64,000 nt of DNA from Massilia sp. YIM B02769 (GCF_030411995.1 NZ_JASNRC010000001.1:247115-311114), one strand, 5' to 3'. Counted from the stretch's first letter, positions 54,537 to 62,979 are shown. Numbers and translations: made by a program. The notes: generated from the sequence alone by a model not told the origin.

Positions 54537-54743
54537 TATATATAAAGTTGGTAGTAGTAGTAAACGCCTCTTCAACTGTGGATAAAGTCGTTTTTCTTCA
54601 CAACGTCAACGGTTTACGCGCTTTCGGATGTGCTGGACAAACCTTGCGTCTGGCTTGCACCGATCTTGTACAAATTTCGGAAGCGTGCGGAAGGCAGTCG
54701 TTCTGCACATTCGTTCCTGTGGATATGCATGGGTTTGTCCACA
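54537..54743. other. DnaA-box / DnaA-trio-like module, copy 2
   Basis: TATATATAAA (54537-54546), GGTAGTAGTAGTAAAC (54550-54565), TGTGGATAA (54577-54585), GGTTTACG (54611-54618), TTCTGCACA (54701-54709), TGTGGATAT (54718-54726) and TTGTCCACA (54735-54743). Every spacing equals copy 1: 40 bases from AT block to box 1, 34 to GGTTTACG, 141 to box 2 and 17 to box 3. The sequence between these words has diverged, so the spacing and words are what is conserved. Confidence 0.6.
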
Positions 54744-54940
54744 GTCGACGCCAGCTGGTGCGTGCGGGTTGTCGCTGCCAGCCTGCAGCCAGCGAGCGCG
54801 AGCGGTTTTCGGATGTGGCGAACCAGTCCATGACATGGCCAAGCCGGAAGTGCGGCTTCCAGCCAACAGATGAGGCATCGAACGAAAAAAAAATTTTCGG
54901 CCGCACAGCGCGCAGCACCTCAGGTTTACAACCAAAATCT

Positions 54941-55148
54941 GTATACAAGGATAGTAGTAGTGTTAACAACTGCCACTTTCTGTGGATAAGCCTGTTAACA
55001 GACAAAAAATCAGTTGTTTACGCACGGTATAAGCCAGTGGTTTGGCGCTGTATGTTCTTGGTGGCAAATCTGGACAAAAATCGTGAGCGTGGAAAAAGCC
55101 GCGTTTTTGCACAAACCGTTCCTGTGGATATCAAGAAGTTTATCCACA
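54941..55148. other. DnaA-box / DnaA-trio-like module, copy 3
   Basis: GTATACAAGG (54941-54950) replaces the TATATATAAA block. ATAGTAGTAGTGTTAAC (54951-54967) follows, then TGTGGATAA (54981-54989), TGTTTACG (55015-55022), TTTTGCACA (55105-55113), TGTGGATAT (55123-55131) and a perfect TTATCCACA (55140-55148). Box 1 to box 2 is 142 bases and box 2 to box 3 is 17. This copy has the best outer box and an extra GTTAACAG motif after box 1. Confidence 0.6.
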
Positions 55149-55173
55149 CTTGGCCCTCTGGCGTATCGTTTAC

Positions 55174-55187
55174 GATCTGGTAAGCTT
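55174..55187 (+). repeat. direct repeat GATCTGGTAAGCTT, first copy
   Basis: The 14-base word recurs exactly at 55915-55928, with similar flanks (CGTTTACGATCTGG here, CGTTTTGCGATCTGG there). The first copy follows DnaA module 3; the second lies 34 bases before the nitronate monooxygenase ATG. This suggests that the 740 bases between were inserted or duplicated within an older intergenic region. Confidence 0.6.
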
Positions 55188-55629
55188 GCTGCTCTGAACT
55201 GACATGCAGGGTCCGGCAAGGCTGCGCCGTGGCTGTACGCGTCTGTTTCCAGGAAGTGCTGGGTGGAGCACATCCATGGGACAGGTGCGCAGCCAACGAC
55301 GATCAGGTCAGGACCACGTCCGCTGCCGGGACATAGCCAACGCCCCAGGCCGTTTCCAGTAGCCGAGGCTGGTTGAAATCGCGGTGTCTTGTGTGCCGAA
55401 CAGCCGGCGTTGTTCGGCATCGAAAATGCATTCGCCGCAATGGTAGCGGGCCGGCGACAAGGTGGGCCGCGTTTCCATTACCGCCAGGTCGTCGTGCCGC
55501 AATTGCGCTGCCAGGCCGGCGCGCACTTCATCGTCCTACAACACGGTCGGCGATGGGCGCCGGGTGTGGATTGGGTTGAATAACAGCTTCTGATCGTTGG
55601 CGTCTGATTGAGCCAGGGAGAATGCTCCT

Positions 55630-55829
55630 GTAGGGTGGGCACCCCGTGCCCACGCGGAACGTCGCGTCATCGGCGGCGGGCGCTATAGACGCATTGTGTG
55701 ATGAGCGTTGCAAGTTCCAGAAGCAAACCGATAACGTTTCGGGCCAGGTTCGACGTTAAAGGCTGAGCCCCTGTTTGACAGGCCGCAGGTTTGCATTGGT
55801 CACGCGTGGGCACGGAGTGCCCACCCTAC
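55630..55829. repeat. paired palindromic repeat, family B copy 3
   Basis: GTAGGGTGGGCACCCCGTGCC then CACGCGG, split for length (55630-55657), faces CGCGTGGGCACGGAGTGCC then CACCCTAC (55803-55829), with about 145 bases between. Orientation is GTAGGG-outward, as in copies 2 and 4. The spacer holds no gene and does not resemble the spacer of copy 2 or 4 by eye. Confidence 0.85.
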
Positions 55830-55962
55830 GGTTTTGGCCGCAGGCCAAATCCAAGCTGCTAGCTAATCAGGCGGGAACTAATATCGCCAACCACATTTCC
55901 GCCACCCGTTTTGCGATCTGGTAAGCTTTGCTTAATTGAATCGTTTTGCGGAAGGATGCCGT

Positions 55963-56997
55963 ATGGAGTTCAGTTCGCTGTTCAAGCTGCCGATCATCCA
56001 GGGTCCGATGGCCGGCGGCGCCACCACGCCCGAGCTGGTGGCTGCCGTGTCGAATGCCGGCGCCCTCGGTTCCTTCGCCGGCTCGCTGCTCGCCCCGGCC
56101 GCCCTGCGCACCGCGGTCGAGCGCATCCGCGGTCTCACCACCCAGCCCTTCCTCCTGAATTTCTTCGTCCAGCGCACCCCCACGCCTTCCCCTGACGAAA
56201 TCCGGCAAGGCGCCGAACTCCTGCGCCCGGTCTGGGAAAGCCTGGGCTGGACCGAATTGCCCCAGCCGAAGCAATGGTGCGAAGACTTCGACGCCCAGTT
56301 CGACACGCTGCTCGAACTCCGCCCAGCCGCCGCCAGCTTCACCTTCGGCATCCTCGACGCCGTCCAGGTCGAGCGCCTGCATGCGGCCGGCATCCTGACG
56401 ATCGGCACCGTCACCACGGTCGAGGAAGCGCTGGCCTGGCAAAGCATCGGCGCCGACGCCGTGATCGCCTCCGGCATCGAGGCAGGCGGCCACCGCGGCA
56501 CCTTCATCGGCCGCCAGGAAGACGCGACTCTCACTGCCCACGAACTCTGGCCGGCCGTGGCGCAGGCGGTAAGCATTCCCGTCATCGCCGCCGGCAACAT
56601 CATGAACGGCGCCGACATCCGCCAAGCGCTGGCGCTGGGCGCCTCGGCGGTGCAGATGGGCACGGCCTTCCTCGTCACCGACGAGTCCGGCATCCACCCG
56701 GCCTACAAGCAACGACTGATCGAGGCCGAAGGCCAGCCGACCCGCCAGACGCGCAGCTTTTCCGGCCGCTACGCGCGCGGTATCGAGAACCGCTTCATGC
56801 GCCAGATGGCATCGGTGGAAGCGCAAGTGCCGCCTTACCCCGTCCAGAATGCGCTGACCGGCAGCATCCGCGCAGCGGCCGCCAAGAACAACGACACCGA
56901 GCTGATGTCGCTCTGGGCCGGTACCGGCGTGGCACGCGCGCGGCCCATGCCGGCTAAACAATTGATCGAACTATTGGCATCCGAACTGCAGTCCTGA
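55963..56997 (+). CDS. nitronate monooxygenase (NMO/2-nitropropane dioxygenase family)
   Basis: 344 aa from the ATG at 55963, GGAAGGA site six bases upstream. FMN-binding TIM barrel: LPIIQGPMAGGATTPELVAAVSNAGALGSF (shown as QGPMAGGATTPELVAAVSNA) opens it. The catalytic-His segment is SGIEAGGHRGTF, and the phosphate site is AVQMGTAFLVTDES after VIAAGNIMNGADI. Oxidises alkyl nitronates or related compounds. The next gene begins 13 bases later, so the two probably form an operon. Confidence 0.9.
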   Translation: MEFSSLFKLPIIQGPMAGGATTPELVAAVSNAGALGSFAGSLLAPAALRTAVERIRGLTTQPFLLNFFVQRTPTPSPDEIRQGAELLRPVWESLGWTELPQPKQWCEDFDAQFDTLLELRPAAASFTFGILDAVQVERLHAAGILTIGTVTTVEEALAWQSIGADAVIASGIEAGGHRGTFIGRQEDATLTAHELWPAVAQAVSIPVIAAGNIMNGADIRQALALGASAVQMGTAFLVTDESGIHPAYKQRLIEAEGQPTRQTRSFSGRYARGIENRFMRQMASVEAQVPPYPVQNALTGSIRAAAAKNNDTELMSLWAGTGVARARPMPAKQLIELLASELQS

Positions 56998-57010
56998 CAG
57001 GAGACCCTGC

Positions 57011-58651
57011 GTGGAATCGGCTGGAGAATACGACTACATCATCGTCGGCGGCGGCACCTCGGGCTGCGTACTGGCGAATCGCCTGACCCGCAACAAGGAC
57101 GTCAACGTGCTGCTGATCGAAGCAGGCGCGCGCGACGATTACCTGTGGATCCATATCCCGGTCGGCTACCTGCACTGCATCGGCAACCCGCGCACCGATT
57201 GGCTGTTCAATACTGAACCCGACCCGGGCCTGGGCGGACGGGCGCTGATCTATCCGCGCGGGAAAGTACTCGGCGGCAGTTCCTCGATCAACGGCATGAT
57301 CTACATGCGCGGCCAGAAGGGCGACTATGAGCGCTGGGCCGATGCATGCGGCGACGATTCCTGGCGCTGGAACGAGGTGCTGCCGCTGTTTAAAAAGAGC
57401 GAAGACCATTACCGCGGGGCCAGCGAACTGCATGGCGCCGGCGGCGAGTGGCGCGTGGAAAAGCAGCGTCTGTCGTGGAAGATCCTGGATGCCTTCCGCG
57501 ATGCGGCGGCAGAGGTCGGCATCGAGAAGGTCGAGGATTTCAATACCGGCGACAACGCCGGTTCCTCGTATTTCGAAGTCAACCAGCGCCGTGGCATCCG
57601 CCTGAACACGGCGAAAGCCTTCCTGAAACCGGCGGCCCAGCGCACCAACCTCACCATCATGACGGGCTGCCACGTGGAACGTCTGCTGATCGAGGAAGGC
57701 GAGGGCGGCAAGGTCTGCCGTGGCGTGCAGTTCACCGGCGGCGGGCGTGCCTTCACTGCCACCGCGCATCGCGAAACCTTGCTGGCGGCGGGGGCGATCG
57801 GTTCGCCGCATATCCTGCAATTGTCGGGTATCGGGGCGGCGGCGAGTTTGCAGCGCCACGGCATTGCGCCGCTTGTCGATTTGCCGGGTGTCGGCGAGAA
57901 CCTGCAAGACCATCTGCAGCTGCGCATGGTCTACAAGGTGACGGGCGTGAAGACGCTGAATACGTCGGCCGCGAACTGGTTCGGCAAGATGAAGATCGGC
58001 ATGGAGTACGCGTTGTTCCGCAGCGGGCCGATGTCGATGGCGCCGTCGCAGCTGGGTGCGTTTGCGCGTTCGCATGCCGACGAAGCGACGCCGAACCTGC
58101 AGTACCACGTGCAGCCGCTGTCGCTGGAAAAGTTCGGCGATCCGCTGCACGGTTTTCCGGCATTTACGGCGAGCGTGTGCAATCTGCGGCCGACCTCGCG
58201 CGGGCATGTGCGGATTGCCTCGAACGACAGTTACGCGGCGCCGAAGATCACGCCGAATTATTTGAGCACGGATGCCGACCGGCGCACGGCGGCGCAGGCA
58301 CTGGCGCTGACCCGGCGCATCGTGGCGGCGCCGGCATTGGCGCAATACCGTCCGGAAGAGTTCAAGCCGGGGCCGCATTACCGCACCGAGGAAGAACTGG
58401 CGGAGGCGGCGGGGCTGATCGGGACCACGATTTTTCATCCGGTGGGGACCTGCCGCATGGGGCGGCGCGAGGATCCGCAGGCGGTGGTCGACAGCGAATT
58501 GCGCGTGATCGGAGTGGAGGGCTTGCGCGTGGTGGATGCGTCGATCATGCCGTTCATTACGTCGGGGAATACGAATTCGCCGACCTTGATGATTGCGGAA
58601 AAGGCGGCGGAGATGATCGTGAAGCGGGCGGGCGCGTTAACGACGGCGTGA
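57011..58651 (+). CDS. GMC-family FAD oxidoreductase (choline dehydrogenase-like)
   Basis: 546 aa with a GTG start at 57011 and GGAGA nine bases upstream. YIIVGGGTSGCVLANRL is the FAD loop; GGSSSINGMIYMRGQ and LSGIG are GMC signatures. HPVGTCRMG carries the catalytic His and GNTNSPTLMIAEKAAEMI ends the domain. Oxidises an alcohol, often choline or a polyethylene-glycol-like substrate; specificity cannot be told. Downstream of nitronate monooxygenase with 13 bases between. Confidence 0.94.
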   Translation: MESAGEYDYIIVGGGTSGCVLANRLTRNKDVNVLLIEAGARDDYLWIHIPVGYLHCIGNPRTDWLFNTEPDPGLGGRALIYPRGKVLGGSSSINGMIYMRGQKGDYERWADACGDDSWRWNEVLPLFKKSEDHYRGASELHGAGGEWRVEKQRLSWKILDAFRDAAAEVGIEKVEDFNTGDNAGSSYFEVNQRRGIRLNTAKAFLKPAAQRTNLTIMTGCHVERLLIEEGEGGKVCRGVQFTGGGRAFTATAHRETLLAAGAIGSPHILQLSGIGAAASLQRHGIAPLVDLPGVGENLQDHLQLRMVYKVTGVKTLNTSAANWFGKMKIGMEYALFRSGPMSMAPSQLGAFARSHADEATPNLQYHVQPLSLEKFGDPLHGFPAFTASVCNLRPTSRGHVRIASNDSYAAPKITPNYLSTDADRRTAAQALALTRRIVAAPALAQYRPEEFKPGPHYRTEEELAEAAGLIGTTIFHPVGTCRMGRREDPQAVVDSELRVIGVEGLRVVDASIMPFITSGNTNSPTLMIAEKAAEMIVKRAGALTTA

Positions 58652-58673
58652 AGATTGCCACTAGCTGAACAAG

Positions 58674-58868
58674 GTACGGTGGGCACTCCGTGCCCACGCT
58701 GTTACGTGCATCTCCGATAGACGTGGGCAGAGACTTGTCGCTCGCGGTGTCTCGCCAGGCCATCTCGTGCAAATGAGGCGACTGGCGGTGGAGCTGGTGG
58801 GCGATCAATCGCGGCCGCAGGTGCAAGCATGCGCACGTAACCGCGTGGGCACGGAGTGCCCACCGTAC
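58674..58868. repeat. paired palindromic repeat, family B copy 4
   Basis: GTACGGTGGGCACTCCGTGCC then CACGC, split for length (58674-58699), faces GCGTGGGCACGGAGTGCC then CACCGTAC (58843-58868), with about 143 bases between. Both halves have GTACGG in place of GTAGGG, a matched change that keeps them complementary. It occupies the first half of the 462-base gap before the ABC transporter operon. Confidence 0.85.
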
Positions 58869-58886
58869 GACTAACGCACCGTCAAA

Positions 58887-59043
58887 GTGCATATATCACT
58901 GGTTTTCTGATATTCCGTCCGCACCGCGAAACATCCGACCCAACCGTGCAAATATGCACACCGGGTGCGCAAAACTACCCAGCCTGTGCAGCGGTGCACA
59001 AAGGCCGTGTTGTATTGTGGGCCACAACTCTTCTGTGTAATAT
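58887..59043 (+). promoter_or_regulatory. promoter and palindromic operator array of the ABC transporter operon
   Basis: GTGCATATATCAC (58887-58899), GTGCAAATATGCAC (58946-58959) and TGTGCA GCGG TGCACA (58985-59000) are related palindromes. TTGTGG G CCACAA (59015-59027) is another, and its left half also serves as a -35 (TTGTGG) 17 bases before TAATAT (59038-59043). This gives a plausible sigma-70 promoter with a repressor-type site on it. The rest of the gap (58652-59113) has only the family B repeat. Confidence 0.55.
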
Positions 59044-59113
59044 CTATTAAGAGTCTACAAAGATAGACCCAGCGGTTCTCGAGGCAGCACGTGTAAAACG
59101 TACCGGAGACACA

Positions 59114-59887
59114 ATGACAGACGTCATTCTTGAGACTAAGCGCCTCACCAAGGAGTTCAAGGGTTTCACTGCCGTCAATGGCGTCGACCTGCAGGTGCAG
59201 CGTGGCCATATCCACGCCCTGATCGGTCCGAACGGCGCCGGCAAGACCACCTGTTTCAACCTGCTCACCAAGTTCCTGATCCCGTCGTCAGGCCAGATCC
59301 TGTTCAACGGCAAAGACATCACGGGCCTGAAACCCGCGCAGATCGCGCGCATGGGCATCATCCGTTCCTTCCAGATTTCCGCCGTCTTCCCGCACCTGAC
59401 CGTGCTGCAGAATGTGCGCATCGGCTTGCAGCGCGGGCTCGGCACCAGCTTCCACTTCTGGCGCAGCGAAAGTTCGCTCGACCGCCTGAACGAACGCGCG
59501 ATGGCGCTGCTGGCCGAGGTCGACCTGGAAAGCTTCGCCGACACCGTCACCGCCGACCTGCCCTACGGCCGCAAGCGCGCACTCGAGATCGCCACCACGC
59601 TGGCGATGGAACCGGAATTGATGCTGCTCGACGAACCGACCCAGGGCATGGGCCACGAAGACGTCCACCGCGTGACCGAGCTGATCAAGAAGGTCTCGGC
59701 GGGCCGCACCATCCTGATGGTCGAACACAACATGAACGTCGTCTCCGGCATCTGCGACCGCATCTCGGTGTTGCAGCGCGGCGCCATGCTGGCCGAAGGC
59801 AGCTATGCCGAGGTCTCGAAAAACCCGCAAGTGATGCAGGCCTACATGGGCACGGCCGATGGCGAACTCGAAGGAGCACATGGATGA
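59114..59887 (+). CDS. branched-chain amino-acid-type ABC transporter ATP-binding protein (LivG-like)
   Basis: 257 aa. Walker A GPNGAGKTT, Q-loop region RSFQISAVFPHLTVLQNV, signature LPYGRKRALEIATTLAMEPELMLLDEP (LSGGQ variant LPYGRKR followed by Walker B), and VEHNMNVVSGICDRI as switch His. The C-terminal GSYAEVSKNPQVMQAYMG tail is typical of LivG. Cytoplasmic, pairs with the LivF-like protein and the permeases downstream. The stop overlaps the livF-like ATG by 4 bases. Confidence 0.94.
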   Translation: MTDVILETKRLTKEFKGFTAVNGVDLQVQRGHIHALIGPNGAGKTTCFNLLTKFLIPSSGQILFNGKDITGLKPAQIARMGIIRSFQISAVFPHLTVLQNVRIGLQRGLGTSFHFWRSESSLDRLNERAMALLAEVDLESFADTVTADLPYGRKRALEIATTLAMEPELMLLDEPTQGMGHEDVHRVTELIKKVSAGRTILMVEHNMNVVSGICDRISVLQRGAMLAEGSYAEVSKNPQVMQAYMGTADGELEGAHG

Positions 59888-60591
59888 CGGCAGCGCTTGA
59901 CATTCGCAACCTGCAGGCCTGGTACGGCGAATCGCACATCCTGCACGACATCGGCTTCACGGTGGCGCAGGGCGAAGTCGTGACCCTGCTGGGCCGCAAC
60001 GGGGCAGGGCGTACCACCACGCTGCGCGCCATCATGGGCCTGACCGGGCGCCGCACCGGCTCGATCAAGGTCAACGGCGTCGAGTCGATCGGCATGCCGA
60101 CCCACCGCATCGCCCACCTCGGCGTCGGTTATTGCCCGGAAGAGCGCGGCATCTTCGCTTCGCTGTCGGCCGAGGAAAACCTGCTGCTGCCGCCGGTATT
60201 ACCGAAGGCCGGCACCGCGATGTCGCTCGACGAGATCTACGAGATGTTCCCGAATTTGTACGAGCGCCGCCACAGCCAGGGCACGCGCCTGTCGGGCGGC
60301 GAGCAGCAGATGCTGGCGGTGGCGCGCATCCTGCGCACCGGCGCGCGCCTGCTGCTGCTCGACGAAATCTCGGAAGGACTGGCGCCGGTCATCGTGCAGA
60401 CCCTGGCGCGCATGATCACGACGCTCAAGAACAAGGGCTACACGATCGTCATGGTCGAACAGAATTTCCGCTTCGCCGCACCGCTGGCGGACCGGTTCCA
60501 CGTGGTCGAGCACGGGCAGATCGTCGAGACCATCGCATCAAGCGAACTCGACGCACGCATGCCCGTCCTCACCGAACTGCTCGGAGTCTAG
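59884..60591 (+). CDS. branched-chain amino-acid-type ABC transporter ATP-binding protein (LivF-like)
   Basis: 235 aa. Walker A reads GRNGAGRTT: the invariant Lys that holds the ATP phosphates is Arg (codon CGT at 60010-60012). The rest is normal: LSGGEQQMLAVARIL signature, LLLLDEISEGLAP Walker B and VMVEQNFRFAAPLADR switch. Arg here occurs in some members of this LivF branch, but activity should be lower or shared asymmetrically with LivG. Overlaps livG by 4 bases; substrate-binding protein gene follows after 63 bases. Confidence 0.92.
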   Translation: MTAALDIRNLQAWYGESHILHDIGFTVAQGEVVTLLGRNGAGRTTTLRAIMGLTGRRTGSIKVNGVESIGMPTHRIAHLGVGYCPEERGIFASLSAEENLLLPPVLPKAGTAMSLDEIYEMFPNLYERRHSQGTRLSGGEQQMLAVARILRTGARLLLLDEISEGLAPVIVQTLARMITTLKNKGYTIVMVEQNFRFAAPLADRFHVVEHGQIVETIASSELDARMPVLTELLGV

Positions 60592-60654
60592 ACCACCCGG
60601 GCAGCTTTTTACGCTTTCATGCTTCAACGCTTCACATACAACAACGGAGACAAG

Positions 60655-61866
60655 ATGAAACGCACAACCCTCGCCCTCGCCACCGCCGCCGCATTCGCCA
60701 CCGCAGGCCTTGCTCTTCCTGCGCACGCCCAGATCAGCGGCGACACCATCAAGATCGGCATGATCACCGACCTGTCCGGCGTCTATTCCGACGTCGACGG
60801 CAACGGCGGCGCCGAAGCCGTGCGCATGGCGATCGCCGACCTGGGCGGCGCCGTGAACGGCAAGAAGATCCAGTTCATGGTCGCCGACCACCAGAACAAG
60901 CCGGACATCGCCGCCTCGAAAGCGCGCGAATGGTTCGACCAGCAGGGCGTCGACATGCTGATCGGCGGCACCAACTCCGGCGCCAGCCTGGCGATGGCGA
61001 AGGTCGCAGCCGAGAAGAAGAAAGTCTTCATCTCGATCGGCGCCGGCACCGCGCAACTGACCAACGAACAATGCTCGCCCTACACCGTGCACTACGCCTA
61101 CGACACCGTGGCGCTGGCGCGCGGCACCGGTTCGGCCGTGCTGAAGCAGGGCGGCAAGAGCTGGTACTTCCTCACCGCCGACTACGCCTTCGGCCAGTCG
61201 CTCGAAGGCGACACCACGGCCGTCGTGAAAAAGAACGGCGGCACTGTGCTGGGCAGCGTGAAGCATCCGCTGTCGGCCTCGGACTTCTCGTCCTTCCTGC
61301 TGCAGGCGCAATCCTCGAAAGCCCAGGTGCTGGGCCTGGCAAACGCCGGCGGCGACACCATCAACTCGATCAAGGCCGCCAACGAGTTCGGCCTGACCTC
61401 GAAAATGAAGATCGCCGGCCTGCTGGTGTTCATCAACGACGTCCACACCCTGGGCCTGAAAACGACACAGGGCATGTACCTGACCGACGGCTGGTACTGG
61501 GACCAGAACGCCGACACCCGCGCCTGGTCGAAGCGCTACTTTGCCAAGATGAAGAAGCAGCCGTCGATGCTGCAGGCGGCCGACTACTCGGCGACCACCA
61601 ACTACCTGAACGCGGTGAAGGCAACCGGCACCGACGATTCGACCAAGATCATGGAACACCTGAAGGCGACCAAGATCAACGACATGTTCGCCAAGAACGG
61701 CGTGATCCGTCCGGACGGCCGCATGGTGTACGACATGTACCTGATGCAGGTGAAAACGCCGAAGGAATCGAAAGGGCCGTGGGATTACTACAAGGTCGTG
61801 TCGACGATTCCGGGCGATCAGGCGTACACGACCAAGGCCGAGACCAAGTGCGCGGCGTGGAAGTAA
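60655..61866 (+). CDS. ABC transporter periplasmic substrate-binding protein (LivK/amide-binding family)
   Basis: 403 aa from the ATG at 60655 with an ACGGAGA site. Signal peptide KRTTLALATAAAFATAGLALPAHA, then ISGDTIKIGMITDLSGVYSDVDGNGG typical of type I periplasmic-binding folds, shown as IKIGMITDLSGVYSDVDGNG. The set differs from amino-acid LivJ in having long SADFSSFLLQAQ and GMYLTDGWYWDQNADT blocks seen in proteins for aromatic acids or amides. Ligand unknown. Sits between the ATPases and permeases. Confidence 0.92.
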   Translation: MKRTTLALATAAAFATAGLALPAHAQISGDTIKIGMITDLSGVYSDVDGNGGAEAVRMAIADLGGAVNGKKIQFMVADHQNKPDIAASKAREWFDQQGVDMLIGGTNSGASLAMAKVAAEKKKVFISIGAGTAQLTNEQCSPYTVHYAYDTVALARGTGSAVLKQGGKSWYFLTADYAFGQSLEGDTTAVVKKNGGTVLGSVKHPLSASDFSSFLLQAQSSKAQVLGLANAGGDTINSIKAANEFGLTSKMKIAGLLVFINDVHTLGLKTTQGMYLTDGWYWDQNADTRAWSKRYFAKMKKQPSMLQAADYSATTNYLNAVKATGTDDSTKIMEHLKATKINDMFAKNGVIRPDGRMVYDMYLMQVKTPKESKGPWDYYKVVSTIPGDQAYTTKAETKCAAWK

Positions 61867-61904
61867 GTCATATCGATTGAACGTCGCGTTGTCGCAAACG
61901 TGAT

Positions 61905-61996
61905 TTGAACGCGTGGGCACAGGGCGCCCACCCTACCTGTTTTAAGCCAGTGGCCTGGATGTACGTAGGGTGGGCGCCCCGTGCCCACGCGTTCAA
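61905..61996. repeat. paired palindromic repeat, family B copy 5, inside the ABC operon
   Basis: Arms 61905-61936 and 61965-61996 (32 bases each) are inverted with one mismatch and a 28-base spacer. Each contains GCGTGGGCAC..GCCCACCCTAC. It lies between the substrate-binding-protein stop (61866) and the permease ATG (62093), so transcripts would fold it into a long hairpin. Confidence 0.9.
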
Positions 61997-62092
61997 TGGA
62001 CGTTCGCAATACCCGGCGCTATGTTGGCCAATACCACGCATGCGCGCCGACAGTATCTGCATGACCCCTATCCGACTTTACCCCTGGTGCCT

Positions 62093-62977
62093 ATGGAAAT
62101 CTTCGGAGTCCCCCTGCAAGCCCTGATGTCCCAGCTGCTGCTGGGGCTGGTCAACGGCTCCTTCTACGCGATGCTCTCGCTCGGCCTGGCCGTTATCTTC
62201 GGCCTGCTGAACGTCATCAACTTTTCCCACGGCGCCCTGTACATGATGGGCGCCTTTATCGCCTTCATCGGCGTCAATAACTACGAGCTGAACTACTGGA
62301 TGATGCTGGTGCTCGCACCGCTCGTCGTCGGCGCCTTCGGCATCGCGGTCGAGAAGACCATGCTGCGCTGGCTCTATAAACTCGACCATTTGTATGGGCT
62401 GCTGCTGACCTTCGGCATCACGCTGCTGCTGGAAGGCGTGTTCCGCTCCTTCTTCGGCGTCTCTGGCCAGACCCTGGACGTGCCCGAGCAACTGGCCGGC
62501 GCCACCGACCTCGGCTTCATGATCCTGCCGAACTACCGCGCCTGGGTGGTCGGCTGCTCGCTGGTGGTCTGCCTCGGCACCTGGTTCGTGATCGAAAAGA
62601 CCCGCCTCGGCGCCTACCTGCGCGCCGGCACCGAGAACCCGAAACTGGTCGAAGCCTTCGGCATCAACGTGCCGCGCATGGTCACGCTGACCTATGGCTT
62701 CGGCGTCGCGCTGGCCGGCCTGGCCGGTGTGCTGGCCGCACCGGTAATCAACGTCACGCCGCTGATGGGCTCGAACCTGATCATCGTCGTCTTCGCCGTG
62801 GTCGTGATCGGCGGCATGGGTTCCATCCTCGGCTCCATCGTCACCGGCCTGATGCTGGGCGTGATCGAAGGCCTGACCCGGGTCTTTTATCCGGAAGGTT
62901 CCGAGGTGGTGGTCTTCGTGGTGATGGTCATCGTGCTGCTGCTGCGCCCGGCCGGCCTGTTCGGGAAGGAGAAGTAA
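62093..62977 (+). CDS. branched-chain amino-acid-type ABC permease (LivH-like)
   Basis: 294 aa from the ATG at 62093; longer frames run into the repeat. About eight membrane helices. LLGLVNGSFYAMLSLGLAVIFGLLNVINFSHGALYM (shown as GLLNVINFSHGALYMMGAF) is the LivH hallmark, and LGAYLRAGTENPKLVEAFGINV holds the EAA-like loop contacting the ATPases. VVVIGGMGSILGSIVTGLMLGVIEG closes the core. The ribosome site is weak. Followed by the LivM-like gene after two bases. Confidence 0.93.
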   Translation: MEIFGVPLQALMSQLLLGLVNGSFYAMLSLGLAVIFGLLNVINFSHGALYMMGAFIAFIGVNNYELNYWMMLVLAPLVVGAFGIAVEKTMLRWLYKLDHLYGLLLTFGITLLLEGVFRSFFGVSGQTLDVPEQLAGATDLGFMILPNYRAWVVGCSLVVCLGTWFVIEKTRLGAYLRAGTENPKLVEAFGINVPRMVTLTYGFGVALAGLAGVLAAPVINVTPLMGSNLIIVVFAVVVIGGMGSILGSIVTGLMLGVIEGLTRVFYPEGSEVVVFVVMVIVLLLRPAGLFGKEK

Positions 62978-62979
62978 GC

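Larger units (their letters stand above)
53832..55962. other. gene-free intergenic region of about 2.1 kb
   Basis: No frame here shows a recognisable domain, a good ribosome site or the codon usage of neighbouring genes. The left 1.3 kb holds the three DnaA-box modules. Between copies 1 and 2 (54150-54530) no further repeat is seen. Bases 55200-55620 are ordinary GC-rich DNA with short frames only. Bases 55630-55829 hold a family B repeat pair. The sequence GATCTGGTAAGCTT occurs at 55174-55187 and again at 55915-55928, just before the nitronate monooxygenase gene. Confidence 0.7.

Noticed and set aside
54548..55183. 211-codon frame spanning DnaA-box modules 2 and 3
   Set aside because: No ribosome site, no domain, and the two module copies are read in different ways, so it is not a repeated coding unit.
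55308..55526. 72-residue minus-strand frame whose YHCGECIFDAEQRRLFG recalls the start of a winged-helix regulator
   Set aside because: Too short and isolated, with no helix-turn-helix following; at most a decayed gene fragment.
47341..61996. Regularly recurring palindromes considered as CRISPR
   Set aside because: They are widely scattered pairs with no array of uniform spacers and no cas genes.
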